Origin: Algoriphagus aquimarinus
GTDB taxonomy: Bacteria > Bacteroidota > Bacteroidia > Cytophagales > Cyclobacteriaceae
NCBI RefSeq assembly: GCF_900112005.1
Contig: NZ_FOKK01000009.1
Span: forward strand, 140,194-204,193
Reading direction: 5' to 3'
Length of the DNA stretch: 64,000 nt
A program made the position numbers and the translations under genes. Each line of letters begins with the position of its first letter. Positions within the stretch are counted from its first letter, which is position 1. Shown here one piece after another: positions 38,442-47,876 of the stretch. Under the pieces are notes generated by a model. It made no database searches and was not told where the DNA came from. It worked only from the letters and a program-made list of their open reading frames with translations.

Positions 38442-39443
38442 TTAAGCTAATATTTCAGGCTTCTCTCTTTCCAAACGCTCAAATACCTTTTTCACGTCTT
38501 GGGCTTTCTCCTTCTTTAAAACCAAAATAGCATCATTGGTATGAACAAGAAGTGTATTTTTCATCCCTAAAAACTCAGTGTGAAGGCTTGTCCCAATCAC
38601 CATATTACCTTTGGAATCGACAGCATGCCCTTGTTGTCTGAAATAAGAATAGATAGATTCAAATGAGCCCATGTCAGACCATGAGAATTTCGACTGAACT
38701 ACTTTAATCTTTTTGGTTTTTTCCATTACTGCATAATCCACAGAAATAGATGGGATTTTCATAGAAAGGTCGATGTCAAGCTTACCATCTACAGATGAAT
38801 CGAAAGCTGCTTTGGCTGCATTATAAACTCCAGGTTCAAAAGACTTAAGTTCTTCAAGGTATACTCCTGCTTGAAAGCAAAACATCCCTGAATTCCAGAA
38901 AAAGTTACCACTTTTAAGAAACCCTTCAGCTGTTTCCAAATTCGGTTTTTCACGAAAACCTCTAACTTCCTCACCCTCAGCTTTGATATAGCCAAAGCCT
39001 GTTTCAGGTTTAGTGGGTTTTAAACCAAATGTGACAATATGACCATCAACTGCAAGTTGAATAGCTCTATCTACCGAATCTTGGTACTTCTGTCCAGATT
39101 CTATTAAGTGATCTGATGGCGTCACAAATAATATATCATCGGATTGAGAAGCAAAGGCTGCAAAAGCAATAGCTGCAGCAGTATTCCTTGGACAAGCCTC
39201 TATAATTTCAACGTAATCCTTCTTACCTGCTGATTCAAGGTCTTTTCTCGACAGTTCGTAATTATCACAGTTACCCACTACCATTACCTTATCACAAAAA
39301 CTTTCATTTCTCTTAAAAGTCTTTTGAAATAGAGTTTCTCCTTCAAAAATCGGCAAATACTGCTTAGGCTGGGATTTGCGAGATAGTGGCCAAAGTCTGG
39401 AACCTACCCCTCCAGAAAGAATTACGTTTATTACGGAAGACAA
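38442..39443 (-). CDS. manC: mannose-1-phosphate guanylyltransferase
   Basis: A 333-residue nucleotidyltransferase that makes GDP-mannose, the precursor of GDP-fucose. It has the signature ILSGGVGSRLWPLSRKSQPK (9-28), VTPSDHLIE, GFREKPNLETAEGFL and FFWNSGMFCF. It is the short form, without the C-terminal isomerase domain of ManC/AlgA, so the symbol reflects activity rather than fusion state. The only start close to the conserved N-terminus is TTG at 39443, directly after an in-frame TAA. Confidence 0.9.
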   Translation of the reverse strand: MSSVINVILSGGVGSRLWPLSRKSQPKQYLPIFEGETLFQKTFKRNESFCDKVMVVGNCDNYELSRKDLESAGKKDYVEIIEACPRNTAAAIAFAAFASQSDDILFVTPSDHLIESGQKYQDSVDRAIQLAVDGHIVTFGLKPTKPETGFGYIKAEGEEVRGFREKPNLETAEGFLKSGNFFWNSGMFCFQAGVYLEELKSFEPGVYNAAKAAFDSSVDGKLDIDLSMKIPSISVDYAVMEKTKKIKVVQSKFSWSDMGSFESIYSYFRQQGHAVDSKGNMVIGTSLHTEFLGMKNTLLVHTNDAILVLKKEKAQDVKKVFERLEREKPEILA

Positions 39444-39673
39444 TTAATTATAGTTGATTATTTGTGAGTAGTAAGATTCTATGGATTGCTGTACTTATCA
39501 ATTTTCAAATTCTTCAATTTAAAATTCATACACAGCTTCGCCCTTTCAGTCCCATCTCTGATTAGAATTATGGAGTATGCATATACTCCAATCTCCAAAC
39601 ATTTAGGATCTTAGCTTTAGTTTTTTTCTAATTCTGCTGCAAGCAGAACAATAGCAGAATTTAAAAGAAAATG

Positions 39674-39721
39674 GCTCAGAAAAGCGGTCATAATTATGTA
39701 TATATGACTGCTTTTTTGAGC
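39674..39721 (-). promoter_or_regulatory. long hairpin in the leader upstream of manC
   Basis: The arms 39674-39692 and 39703-39721 pair over 19 positions, two of them G-T, with a ten-base loop. On the minus strand it lies just after a TAnnTTTG box and about 230 bases before manC, followed by T-rich sequence. It could be a terminator or attenuator in the leader. Confidence 0.5.
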
Positions 39722-39732
39722 ACTTGAGGTTA

Positions 39733-39740
39733 CAAATATA
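39733..39740 (-). promoter_or_regulatory. possible -7 promoter box of the synthesis operon
   Basis: The minus strand reads TATATTTG, a perfect TAnnTTTG match, about 290 bases upstream of manC. No -33 TTTG is obvious. Confidence 0.35.
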
Positions 39741-40340
39741 CGGATGTGAGTAGTTTTAGTACTCATTTTTTATCCTATTTTTACTCAGTATTTTTATATA
39801 CTTAAAATTGTATTTGAGCCAAACTCAAATGATTCAAGCCTATACATTTAATCAAATACGTGACCAAAACGTAAAGCTTTGGTTTTCTGCATTTTCAGTT
39901 TAACCTATTGTGGAGACTCCACACAACCTGTAGAGGATAGCTACTTAATAATTGAATACGTAATAAATTCTTTAAATAATTTTTGGCGCAAAATATACAT
40001 CAAGGTGTATAAAATTGATAATGTGTTATAGGTAAAATTTCTCTTAACACTTTCGCAATACAATAGAGAAAAATGTACAATTAGGAGGCATTTGAAAGAA
40101 GGGGAATTTGACATCAAGGCATTCGTATATTAACTGATTATCAGTATCCTATATCTTTCAGATGAACAAGTGACCCCTTTTTCTTAGCATATCTAGCGGG
40201 AAGATCCTTGACGAACTGCAAGCGGGGATGACTGAAGTACCAGCAAAGCCAGTGTTTACCATACATAAAGTCACTATTTACTTTTCATTGCTGCTGTTTC
40301 GGATATGCATATTATGTAAAAGGCCGCTTGAACTACTAAG

Positions 40341-40373
40341 TAAAAAGAATCGCAAACTGACGTTTGCGATTCT
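40341..40373 (-). terminator. intrinsic terminator of the export operon
   Basis: Perfect 12-bp arms (40346-40357 and 40362-40373) with a four-base loop lie 44 bases past the second wzc stop. On the minus strand the hairpin is followed by a T-run. Confidence 0.85.
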
Positions 40374-40416
40374 ACAATTCTAGTTCAATATATTATGTCT
40401 ACCGGTAGCTCGATGA

Positions 40417-42864
40417 TTAACTTTTCCTCAAAGCTCTCTTCCACCAAGGCAACTGCACTTCTTCGTGGTATCCGTAAGAATTATTGCCATAGCCATAACC
40501 GTATCCATAGCCATAACCATAGCCATAGCCCTTATCTATATGAACATCGTTGAGTATACCGTAAATCTTTGATACCCCGCCTTTTTCTACTAGATTATTT
40601 AAAATCTGCGTATTTCCTTTCATAGAATATCCTTGTCTAAATACGAAGAAGCTGATATCTGCGAAAGCAAAAAGTTCTTTAGTCTCAGAAACTAATCCCA
40701 CTGGAGGGCAGTCAAAGATTACGACGTCATATGCCTGCTTTATCTCTTTAACTATTTCACCAAATTTATCCTGCAACAACAATTCAGCAGGATTTGGCGG
40801 GATAGGCCCTGAAAGAATGACATCCATGTCTTTATGACCTGTAGCTTTTACTACATCTTGCCAAGGGGTATCTGAGCTTAAGCAGGTACTCATACCTACA
40901 TCATTTGGAAGATTAAAGTCTTCTGCAATCTTTGGTTTTCGAAGATCCAAACCTATCAGAAGCGTCCTTTTACCCATCAGTGCATAAACTGAAGCTACGT
41001 TGATAGACACAAAGGTTTTACCTTCTCCTGAAATGGAGGAAGTGAAAAGAATCGTCAAGTTACCGCGTTGTGAGCTTAAATAAGACATATCAGCTCTCAA
41101 TGAGCGAAAGGACTCTGTCACTGCTGATCTAGGATTGTTTAATACCGGTATTGCGTCAGCTGCATTATTTCTGCCAATCATCCCAATTAAAGGAACCTTA
41201 ATTTGCTTTTCTAATTCCTTTGGGTCCTCAATTTTTGTGTTCAAAAAGTCTTTAACAGTAATAAATCCTATAGGAACAATTAAGCCTAAGATCAAGCCTA
41301 TTAAAAGATTAAGAGATCTTTTAGGTGCTACAGGCAACTGTCCGGCTTTCGCGAAGTCCAAAATAGAATTCTTCGGCAAATTAGCTGCCCTAGTAATCTC
41401 AGCTTCGGCTTTTTTCTGTAGTAGATATATGTAAATATTTTCGTTGATGGAGAATTGTCTTGTATATCCTAAAAGTTTTCTTTCTGTTTCAGGAAGGGAA
41501 TTCACGTCTCTATCACTCATTCTAATCTGATTCTTTAAATCAGCTACTACATTTCTAGTATTTGATATCGCCGAATTCACATTCTCTTGAAGGACTTTTT
41601 TCGTATTTTCTAGTCTAGTAGCATTTTCTCGTACTGCTGGAGCTTGGTCTGTAAAATTGGACGTTAACCTAATTCTCTCCGCTTGCGCTTCGCTCAAAGA
41701 CTGTACTAAGGAATTTAATAATGGATCCGTGATTCCTACAATCGAAGGAGCTACTATGTCCCCTGCGGCATTATTTGCTACATAATCCCGTAGTGTCTCA
41801 TAATATTTCAAATTAAGTTCAGACTGGGATAATTGCTTTTCTAATTCTTGAAGTCTTTCAAAAATCACAGCTCCTTCCTCGGATAGGTTAAAGACTTTAT
41901 TTTCAGTTCTATATTTCTGAAGGTTATTTTCTGATAAACGTAAGGAATCAGAAATACCAGACAACTGTTCCTCTATGAAGCGTACGGTGTTTTCTGAGGC
42001 CTTATTTTTCTCTGTCAATTCCCTCTTAAGATACATCTCCATTATTTTGTTGATGTAATCTTCTCCCAAGCGTCTAACTGGAGTCTCCAAACCAAGCGTA
42101 AGAATAGAGGCTTGCTTATTAATAGCTCCTACTGTCAACTCATTTTTGTATTTCAACGCCAAGGTGGGTGTATCTACCAAGTTAAATTGAAGGATATCCC
42201 CAGGGAGAGCTGAAATTTTGTTTACTTTAAAAGTAAAATCAGGTCCAACAATCTCTTGACCGAACTCATATACTGATTTTTTGAGGGTTACCTCCTCTTC
42301 AGGTAAAAGCTTGTAATAGGGATCTGCAGGGTTATATATTTTAAATTCATTATCTGCAATAGAAAACTCAAAAGTATCCTCACTGATTACCTCTATTTTG
42401 AATCTCCCACCTACCAGTTGTATTTTTTTCCAGTCAACAGAAACTAAAATTGGAACCTTGTCATAAATCTGAGTAGTAGAAAAAAGTCCTTCTTTAAAGT
42501 ATTGAACGTTAAGATTCAATTCACTTACGGCTTCTTCGGCCAAGGAAAATGACTTAAGTATTCCTATTTCATTTTCAATATTACTTTTACCTTGAAGCAT
42601 ACCCAGTCCACTAGATTCAAATAAATCTGTGCCCAGACTTGGCTTATCGTCTACCACAAGTACCGTAGACTCTACTTTGTAAATATTAGTAGCATATCTA
42701 TTGAATAGGAAGGCAGCTAAAACACCAACAATCATACAGGCAAGAATGAGAAGCCAGTATTGCAGGTAGTTGAAAAGCAAAACTTTCAAATCAATCTCAT
42801 CTTCTTGTTGAACCATAAAAGGATTTTGACCAGAATTGGAAGAATTCGGAGTATTCGGGTACAT
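40417..42864 (-). CDS. wzc: tyrosine autokinase and chain-length regulator (Wzc), second copy
   Basis: An 815-residue inner-membrane protein. The Wzz domain starts with a helix near residues 32-52 (QYWLLILACMIVGVLAA), followed by a long periplasmic coiled-coil part (about 280-470, with LDFAKAGQLPVAPKRS before the second helix near 505-525). The cytoplasmic BY-kinase has Walker A SSISGEGKT (about 608-618) and Walker B VVIFDCPPVGLVSE (about 710). The tail carries seven consecutive Gly-Tyr pairs and further tyrosines, the expected autophosphorylation cluster. It controls chain length and export with Wza, encoded directly upstream. The same architecture occurs at 44596-47055. Confidence 0.93.
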   Translation of the reverse strand: MYPNTPNSSNSGQNPFMVQQEDEIDLKVLLFNYLQYWLLILACMIVGVLAAFLFNRYATNIYKVESTVLVVDDKPSLGTDLFESSGLGMLQGKSNIENEIGILKSFSLAEEAVSELNLNVQYFKEGLFSTTQIYDKVPILVSVDWKKIQLVGGRFKIEVISEDTFEFSIADNEFKIYNPADPYYKLLPEEEVTLKKSVYEFGQEIVGPDFTFKVNKISALPGDILQFNLVDTPTLALKYKNELTVGAINKQASILTLGLETPVRRLGEDYINKIMEMYLKRELTEKNKASENTVRFIEEQLSGISDSLRLSENNLQKYRTENKVFNLSEEGAVIFERLQELEKQLSQSELNLKYYETLRDYVANNAAGDIVAPSIVGITDPLLNSLVQSLSEAQAERIRLTSNFTDQAPAVRENATRLENTKKVLQENVNSAISNTRNVVADLKNQIRMSDRDVNSLPETERKLLGYTRQFSINENIYIYLLQKKAEAEITRAANLPKNSILDFAKAGQLPVAPKRSLNLLIGLILGLIVPIGFITVKDFLNTKIEDPKELEKQIKVPLIGMIGRNNAADAIPVLNNPRSAVTESFRSLRADMSYLSSQRGNLTILFTSSISGEGKTFVSINVASVYALMGKRTLLIGLDLRKPKIAEDFNLPNDVGMSTCLSSDTPWQDVVKATGHKDMDVILSGPIPPNPAELLLQDKFGEIVKEIKQAYDVVIFDCPPVGLVSETKELFAFADISFFVFRQGYSMKGNTQILNNLVEKGGVSKIYGILNDVHIDKGYGYGYGYGYGYGYGNNSYGYHEEVQLPWWKRALRKS
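40489..40530 (-). repeat. Gly-Tyr repeat in the Wzc tail (seven six-base units)
   Basis: Seven tandem GGn-TAy codon pairs encode (Gly-Tyr)7 in the tyrosine cluster. The units differ at third positions, so the repeat is not a perfect microsatellite. Confidence 0.9.
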
Positions 42865-42869
42865 AGAAT

Positions 42870-43679
42870 CTATTTGATTAAATTCAATATTAAGGCCATA
42901 GCGGTAATCGCTGAAATTACTAAGGCAATGGATTGGGCTGCATTTTCTCCTGCACCTATTTCCCTTACTTTCATTGGTTCGGCGTACAACTGATCATTTG
43001 GTTGAATAAAGTAAAAAGGTGACTCTACCACCTGTCTATCCAATAAATCTATTCTATGAAGTTTTGTGCCTTCTGGGTATTGGCGGATTAAAAGAATCTG
43101 GTCACGCTTAGCTACTGGGGTAAGATCTCCCGCATTGGCTATTGCTTCAAAAATGGTCATTCTATCTTGTAAAACAACGAATTTTCCTGGTCTACGGAAT
43201 TCCCCTAGTGCAGCATAACGAATCCCTCCAAGTTTAACTTTCACATATAACTCAGATTTGACATAGTCTCTAAGCTTCAATTCAATATCCAATCGCGCCT
43301 CTTCAAGCGTTTTGTCTTTTACCTTTACATCACCTACTATAGGCAGTCTGATGTTCCCATTCTGATCTACGGTATAGCCTGTCATGTAGTAGATATCTCC
43401 ACCTGATTGACTTGCTACGTTACCCATCTGACTAGATCCACCTGCTGCTTTATTATTAAAGCCAAACTGCATCATATCCTCTATAGTCTGGATATTGACA
43501 TCAATGATATCGTTATACTGAAGTTTGTATTCTGGAATCTCATAAGTAATCAACTCGTCATCTTGAATTTGTGTTTTATCTTCAAGATTTTGCAGGTAGA
43601 TGATTTTCTCATTCGAAATACATCCAAACAGCAGCAAGAAAACTAGGGATAAAATAAATCCCTTAGATAGGTTCCTCAT
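42870..43679 (-). CDS. wza: Wza-like outer-membrane polysaccharide export lipoprotein, second copy
   Basis: About 269 residues from ATG 43679. The signal peptide ends in a lipobox (LLLFGC), giving a lipid-modified cysteine. A poly-export domain follows (YKLQYNDIIDVNIQTIEDM, GNIRLPIVGDVKVKD) and a SLBB-like part (AALGEFRRPGKFVVLQDRMT). The C-terminus has a hydrophobic helix (SIALVISAITAMALILNLI), as in Bacteroidota Wza. A longer frame from 43727 adds 16 residues before the signal peptide and is less likely. The gene lies five bases before wzc. Confidence 0.9.
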   Translation of the reverse strand: MRNLSKGFILSLVFLLLFGCISNEKIIYLQNLEDKTQIQDDELITYEIPEYKLQYNDIIDVNIQTIEDMMQFGFNNKAAGGSSQMGNVASQSGGDIYYMTGYTVDQNGNIRLPIVGDVKVKDKTLEEARLDIELKLRDYVKSELYVKVKLGGIRYAALGEFRRPGKFVVLQDRMTIFEAIANAGDLTPVAKRDQILLIRQYPEGTKLHRIDLLDRQVVESPFYFIQPNDQLYAEPMKVREIGAGENAAQSIALVISAITAMALILNLIK

Positions 43680-43823
43680 ATATGATTTTTTAATTTTTTC
43701 TCTCAAAAACTGCGCAAACTTAAACATTTAGCCTTAAATAGTCTGTTTTTTTATCACTTTGCTAAAAACTGACTGTCTTAAAAGCAAAATTACTTATTTA
43801 TAGATTAGCAATATTTCGGATAA

Positions 43824-44540
43824 TTATAGAATTCTTCGTGCTTTTTCTAAGTCTTCAGCGGTATCTATTGATACAGTTTGATGCAAGGTGTCTACCATTC
43901 GTATTCTATACCCATTCTCCAATAATCGAAGCTGCTCCAGCATTTCTATAGATTCCAAATTACTTTTGGGCAAATTAGTAAAGGCCTGAAGCACTTCCCT
44001 TCTGTAGGCGTAAATACCCACATGCTTCCAATACGCTACATCCTTTAATTTCTCTCTATTATAAGGAATCAACGATCTGGAAAAGTAAAGGGCGTCTCCC
44101 CATAGATCCACCACCACTTTTACCACATTTGGATTTTCTGCTTCTACTGCAGAAATCCTAGATTTAAGTGAAGCCACATCTACCCTAGGGTCCTTAAAAA
44201 CTTCCACAAGATCAATTAGTGATTTCCTATCCTGAAAGGGCTCATCTCCTTGCACATTTACAATTATATCAGCATTAACGGCACTCAATGCTTCAGCAAT
44301 TCTATCAGAGCCACTCTCGTGTACTTCTTTACTTACAAAGACCGTTCCTCCAACTTCTTCAATCTGCTTTTTAATTTCTAGATGATCTGTTACCACCCAT
44401 ACTTCATTAAAAACCCCTGAGGCGACGGTACTTAAATAGGTACGCTGAATGACTGACTTACCTCCTAAATCTTGTACAAGTTTAGATGGTAGTCTCGTGG
44501 ATGCATATCTGGCAGGAATCAGTGCTGCGGTGTGTGGCAT
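43824..44540 (-). CDS. kdsB: 3-deoxy-manno-octulosonate cytidylyltransferase
   Basis: A 238-residue nucleotidyltransferase that makes CMP-Kdo for lipopolysaccharide. The signature IPARYASTRLPSKLVQDLGG is at the N-terminus, followed by VVTDH, VNVQGDEPFQ and HVGIYAYRREVL, and the end DTAEDLEKAR. Length is normal. It lies between two wza-wzc pairs on the same strand, 55 bases downstream of the first wzc and 96 before the next frame, so it is likely co-transcribed with them. CMP-Kdo could serve core lipid A or a Kdo-containing polysaccharide. Confidence 0.95.
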   Translation of the reverse strand: MPHTAALIPARYASTRLPSKLVQDLGGKSVIQRTYLSTVASGVFNEVWVVTDHLEIKKQIEEVGGTVFVSKEVHESGSDRIAEALSAVNADIIVNVQGDEPFQDRKSLIDLVEVFKDPRVDVASLKSRISAVEAENPNVVKVVVDLWGDALYFSRSLIPYNREKLKDVAYWKHVGIYAYRREVLQAFTNLPKSNLESIEMLEQLRLLENGYRIRMVDTLHQTVSIDTAEDLEKARRIL

Positions 44541-44595
44541 AAATTGAGTTGGTATTTCTGAAAAGGTATCAAAACTGCTTGCGCATTTAGCCCTT

Positions 44596-47055
44596 CTACT
44601 TAACCTTAAATGCTTTTATAAGCTTTTGAAAAATATTACGCTGACTTTTCTTTATGCTCTTCTTCTTAGCTTCAAGATCATCTCCGTAATAGTTATACAT
44701 GTATTTGTTGTTCTGAGAATACAAGTAGGTATTACCATAGCCATAATTGTACCCTTCATAATGATAACCTGAGTTTAGAATACCATTGAACACGCCATAT
44801 ACATTTTTTACCTGCTTATTATTGAAAAGATCGTTGATCATAACCAAGTGATCCTTAACAGTATAATCTTGTCTCACCACATAGAGATTGATATCAAATA
44901 ATCTCATCAAATCTATGGTTTCGGAAACCAGCCCCATAGGCGGAGTATCAAAAATCACCACATCAAACTGAGTTTCTAAGTAATCTAAAAATTCGATTAA
45001 CCTAGGTGTCTGAAGTAACTCAGCTGGATTTGGAGGTATCACTCCTGAAGGCACAAACCATAGATTTTCATGACTAGTGGGCAGTATTATTTCATCAGCT
45101 TCTACTTTTCCTATCAAATAGGTAGATAAGCCAATCCGGTCTGATTCTCCAAAATAGGAGGCTAATTTTGGCCGTCTAAGGTCACCTCCAACAACTACGG
45201 TTCTTTTAGAACCTAAAGCCATTGCTGAAGCTAGGTTTAAGGAAGTAAAGGTCTTTCCTTCACCTGAAACGGAGGAAGTAACCAAGATTTTCTTAGTGTT
45301 TTTCCCACTTGCCAAGTAAGTAATCGCTGACCTAAGTGATCTAAATGACTCTGCTACAGCTGATTTCGGGAAATCCAGCACTACCTTATTTGTATCCTTG
45401 TGACTGTAGCCTACAATCCCCAATTGAGGAATCATAAAATGTTTTTTCAAGTCTCTCTGATCCTTAATGGTATCATCAAAAATATCACGAACCACTACAA
45501 ACCCAAAAGGCAGCAATAGGCCTAATACAATTGCCAATCCATAATTCTGCTGCTTCTTGGGGAATATTAATGTACCACGCCTCGCAGCATCTAAAATAGC
45601 ATTGTCGGACACATTGGAAGCCATGGCAATACCAGCCTCAGCACGTTTTTCCAGTAAATAAGTATAAAGTGATTCTCTTAATTTAAACTCTCTGAAAATC
45701 CCAGAATATTCTGATTCTGACTCAGGAAGGGTAGCGAACTCTGCATCATAAAAACGTATATCGCGCTGTATACTACTTTTTTTCTTCTTCGTATTTTCAA
45801 TCAAATTGACCACATTTTCAAAAAGTGCATCTTGCACCTTTTCCATTTGGACATCAATTTTTAATACTTCTGGATGATTCTCATTGACAGTAGCCAGCAA
45901 TTTTCTTCTGTCTTGAGAAAGGGTAACCAAGGTCTGAATTAAACCATTTAATAAGGGATCGGGAACACCGATTACAGAGGGGGCAATTACATCAGAAAAG
46001 TCTTTGCTCTTCTGCTCCATGTAGGAACGTATTTGTTCAAAATATTCCAGCTGGTAATCAATCTCAGAGTTCATCTCATCGAGATTGTTCATTTTCCCCA
46101 ATATGTTGGAGAATTCTGCGGAAACATCCAACAACTTGTTCTCAACTTTAAAATTCTGCAATTCACGTTCCTTTTGCTGAAGTGAATCTTCCAAAAAGCC
46201 TAATTGCTCTTCAATAAATGCGAGCGTGTTTTCCTGAATCTTATTTTTCTCACTCAGATCGTAAGCGATATAGGACTCCATTACGGCATTAATATAGTCC
46301 CTGCCTTTTTCAACAACTTTTGTAGTAGTGCTTAATCGAAGAACCGAGCTATACTCATTCTGCAAATTCACCTGGATTGACCTTGAATAGGTGTCTTCAA
46401 GTGAGCTTGGGTTTCTGAACTTAAATACCAATTGCTCATTAATTCTTCCTGGGTTTACCAAGTGAACGATGAACTTTGATTTAGCCGTTTGTATTTCTTC
46501 TCCGAAAGAGTAAGTTTTATTATAAATAGATTCATCCCCTGCCGCCATAGCAGAATTAAAGTCCATAATGCTTGTTTCTTCCTGCGCTAGCTTAAATGTC
46601 TGCTCAGAAAGAATTTCCATTTGGATCGGCACATCGGAAATCTGAAAATGATTCCAATCTACCTCAATCCGGATCGGAGACCGATCATATAGTTCGATTG
46701 CTTTGATATTCGTCTTTGCATAATACTCCACATCAAAATGCAGCTTTTTCAAAGCTTCGCGCGCCAGACCCTTGGATTTTAGGCGGAGAATATCATTCTC
46801 TAGATTAAGTCCTGTGGAGAATATATTTGACCTATCCAGAATTCGGGCTTCTGGGGAAGTATTGGTCTTGATCACCATGGAACCCGAAACCTCATACTCA
46901 TCTACTGTATAGCGATGAAATAGAAAGGTTGCTATCAAAAACAAGGTGATAAAAAACAAGTACCATGGCCAATAGCGAATGTATTTGGCAATCACATACC
47001 TGATCTCCAGTGCCTTTTCCTCGTTGTCTAATTGGCTTAAGTCTAACTTCTCCAT
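44596..47055 (-). CDS. wzc: tyrosine autokinase and chain-length regulator (Wzc), first copy
   Basis: An 819-residue homologue of the protein at 40417-42864. It has an N-terminal helix near 30-50 (YWPWYLFFITLFLIATF), a coiled-coil periplasmic part (about 270-460), a second helix near 510-530, Walker A SSVSGEGKT (about 592-602) and Walker B VVIFDTPPMGLVSE. The C-terminal tail is rich in tyrosine but irregular (YHYEGYNYGYGNTYLY, then YMYNYYGD), followed by a basic end. The two copies are diverged, not a recent duplication. It starts five bases after the wza stop. Confidence 0.93.
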   Translation of the reverse strand: MEKLDLSQLDNEEKALEIRYVIAKYIRYWPWYLFFITLFLIATFLFHRYTVDEYEVSGSMVIKTNTSPEARILDRSNIFSTGLNLENDILRLKSKGLAREALKKLHFDVEYYAKTNIKAIELYDRSPIRIEVDWNHFQISDVPIQMEILSEQTFKLAQEETSIMDFNSAMAAGDESIYNKTYSFGEEIQTAKSKFIVHLVNPGRINEQLVFKFRNPSSLEDTYSRSIQVNLQNEYSSVLRLSTTTKVVEKGRDYINAVMESYIAYDLSEKNKIQENTLAFIEEQLGFLEDSLQQKERELQNFKVENKLLDVSAEFSNILGKMNNLDEMNSEIDYQLEYFEQIRSYMEQKSKDFSDVIAPSVIGVPDPLLNGLIQTLVTLSQDRRKLLATVNENHPEVLKIDVQMEKVQDALFENVVNLIENTKKKKSSIQRDIRFYDAEFATLPESESEYSGIFREFKLRESLYTYLLEKRAEAGIAMASNVSDNAILDAARRGTLIFPKKQQNYGLAIVLGLLLPFGFVVVRDIFDDTIKDQRDLKKHFMIPQLGIVGYSHKDTNKVVLDFPKSAVAESFRSLRSAITYLASGKNTKKILVTSSVSGEGKTFTSLNLASAMALGSKRTVVVGGDLRRPKLASYFGESDRIGLSTYLIGKVEADEIILPTSHENLWFVPSGVIPPNPAELLQTPRLIEFLDYLETQFDVVIFDTPPMGLVSETIDLMRLFDINLYVVRQDYTVKDHLVMINDLFNNKQVKNVYGVFNGILNSGYHYEGYNYGYGNTYLYSQNNKYMYNYYGDDLEAKKKSIKKSQRNIFQKLIKAFKVK

Positions 47056-47060
47056 ATCAA

Positions 47061-47876
47061 CTAATTCCCCGTGACCAAATTAATAACTAACAGCGTGGAA
47101 GCCAGCAAACCAGCAAAAAGAGCAAGAGAAGCAGTTAGGTTATCTGCATTGCCAAATTGCCTGATATTCATAGGTTCCATATACAAGATATCATTAGGTT
47201 GGATGAAATAAAAGGGGCTAGCCAATAATGCTCTATCATTTAAATTGATCTGGTGGATCTTAGTACCTCCATCGTATTGTCGGATGATAAAGAGCTTATT
47301 TTTCTTACCCAAAAGAGTTGTTTCGCCCGAATTGGCTAAGGCATCAAAAATAGTAGCCCTATTCTTATAGATCACTTTGACACCTACAGCATTGAATTCT
47401 CCCAGCGTGGTATATCGGATGCCGGCGATTCTCAACTTAACGTAGATTTCTTCTTTAAAAAACTTATTGATTTCTAACTGCACTTTCTCTTTTGCTACCT
47501 CTTCTGATAGTCCCGCTATATTGATTTTACCTAATTTAGGAACTTCCACATCACCCTTCTGGTCTATAGAATATCCCCTGAAATACAAAGGATCTGAACC
47601 TCCTCCTCCTCCGCCACTTCCGCCTATTCCACCGGAACTCTGAGAACCTTGAAAAGAAAAAGCCTCAATAAGTTCAGCATCAGAAGTAGCAAAATCTATC
47701 TCTACTATATCAAAAGGCTGTAAAATGTATTCGTAATCAACCTCTGCAAAAGGAATGAATTCGTTTAGTTCTATTGGGGTATTTTCAGGTAGATTTTGCA
47801 AATAAGTGATTCGCTTATTACTGATGCAACTGGTTGCAAAAACTACCACACTGGCAAAAAACAGGATTTTCTTCAT
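47061..47876 (-). CDS. wza: Wza-like outer-membrane polysaccharide export lipoprotein, first copy
   Basis: A 271-residue lipoprotein. The signal peptide (MKKILFFASVVVFATSC) ends in a lipobox cysteine. The export domain includes YILQPFDIVEIDFATSD and GDVEVPKLGKINIAGL, then TTLGEFNAVGVKVIYKNRAT. A glycine-rich linker (SSGGIGGSGGGGGGSD) lies near residue 80-96, unlike the second copy. A C-terminal hydrophobic helix is present. It is the first gene of the minus-strand polysaccharide locus, with a promoter-like box 27 bases upstream. Confidence 0.9.
   Translation of the reverse strand: MKKILFFASVVVFATSCISNKRITYLQNLPENTPIELNEFIPFAEVDYEYILQPFDIVEIDFATSDAELIEAFSFQGSQSSGGIGGSGGGGGGSDPLYFRGYSIDQKGDVEVPKLGKINIAGLSEEVAKEKVQLEINKFFKEEIYVKLRIAGIRYTTLGEFNAVGVKVIYKNRATIFDALANSGETTLLGKKNKLFIIRQYDGGTKIHQINLNDRALLASPFYFIQPNDILYMEPMNIRQFGNADNLTASLALFAGLLASTLLVINLVTGN

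Larger units (their letters stand above)
39444..40416. other. 973-base gap between manC and the second wzc
   Basis: No coding frame with family features was found on either strand. The stretch contains the wzc terminator (40341-40373), a promoter-like box (39733-39740), a 19-bp hairpin (39674-39721) and AT-rich filler with a degenerate period-seven patch near 39498-39530. It divides the locus into an export part and a synthesis part and probably holds the main promoter and leader of the synthesis operon. Confidence 0.55.

Noticed and set aside
39444..40416. A small gene or RNA gene in the long gap
   Set aside because: No frame with family features and no recognisable tRNA or known RNA motif; only hairpins and promoter-like boxes were seen.
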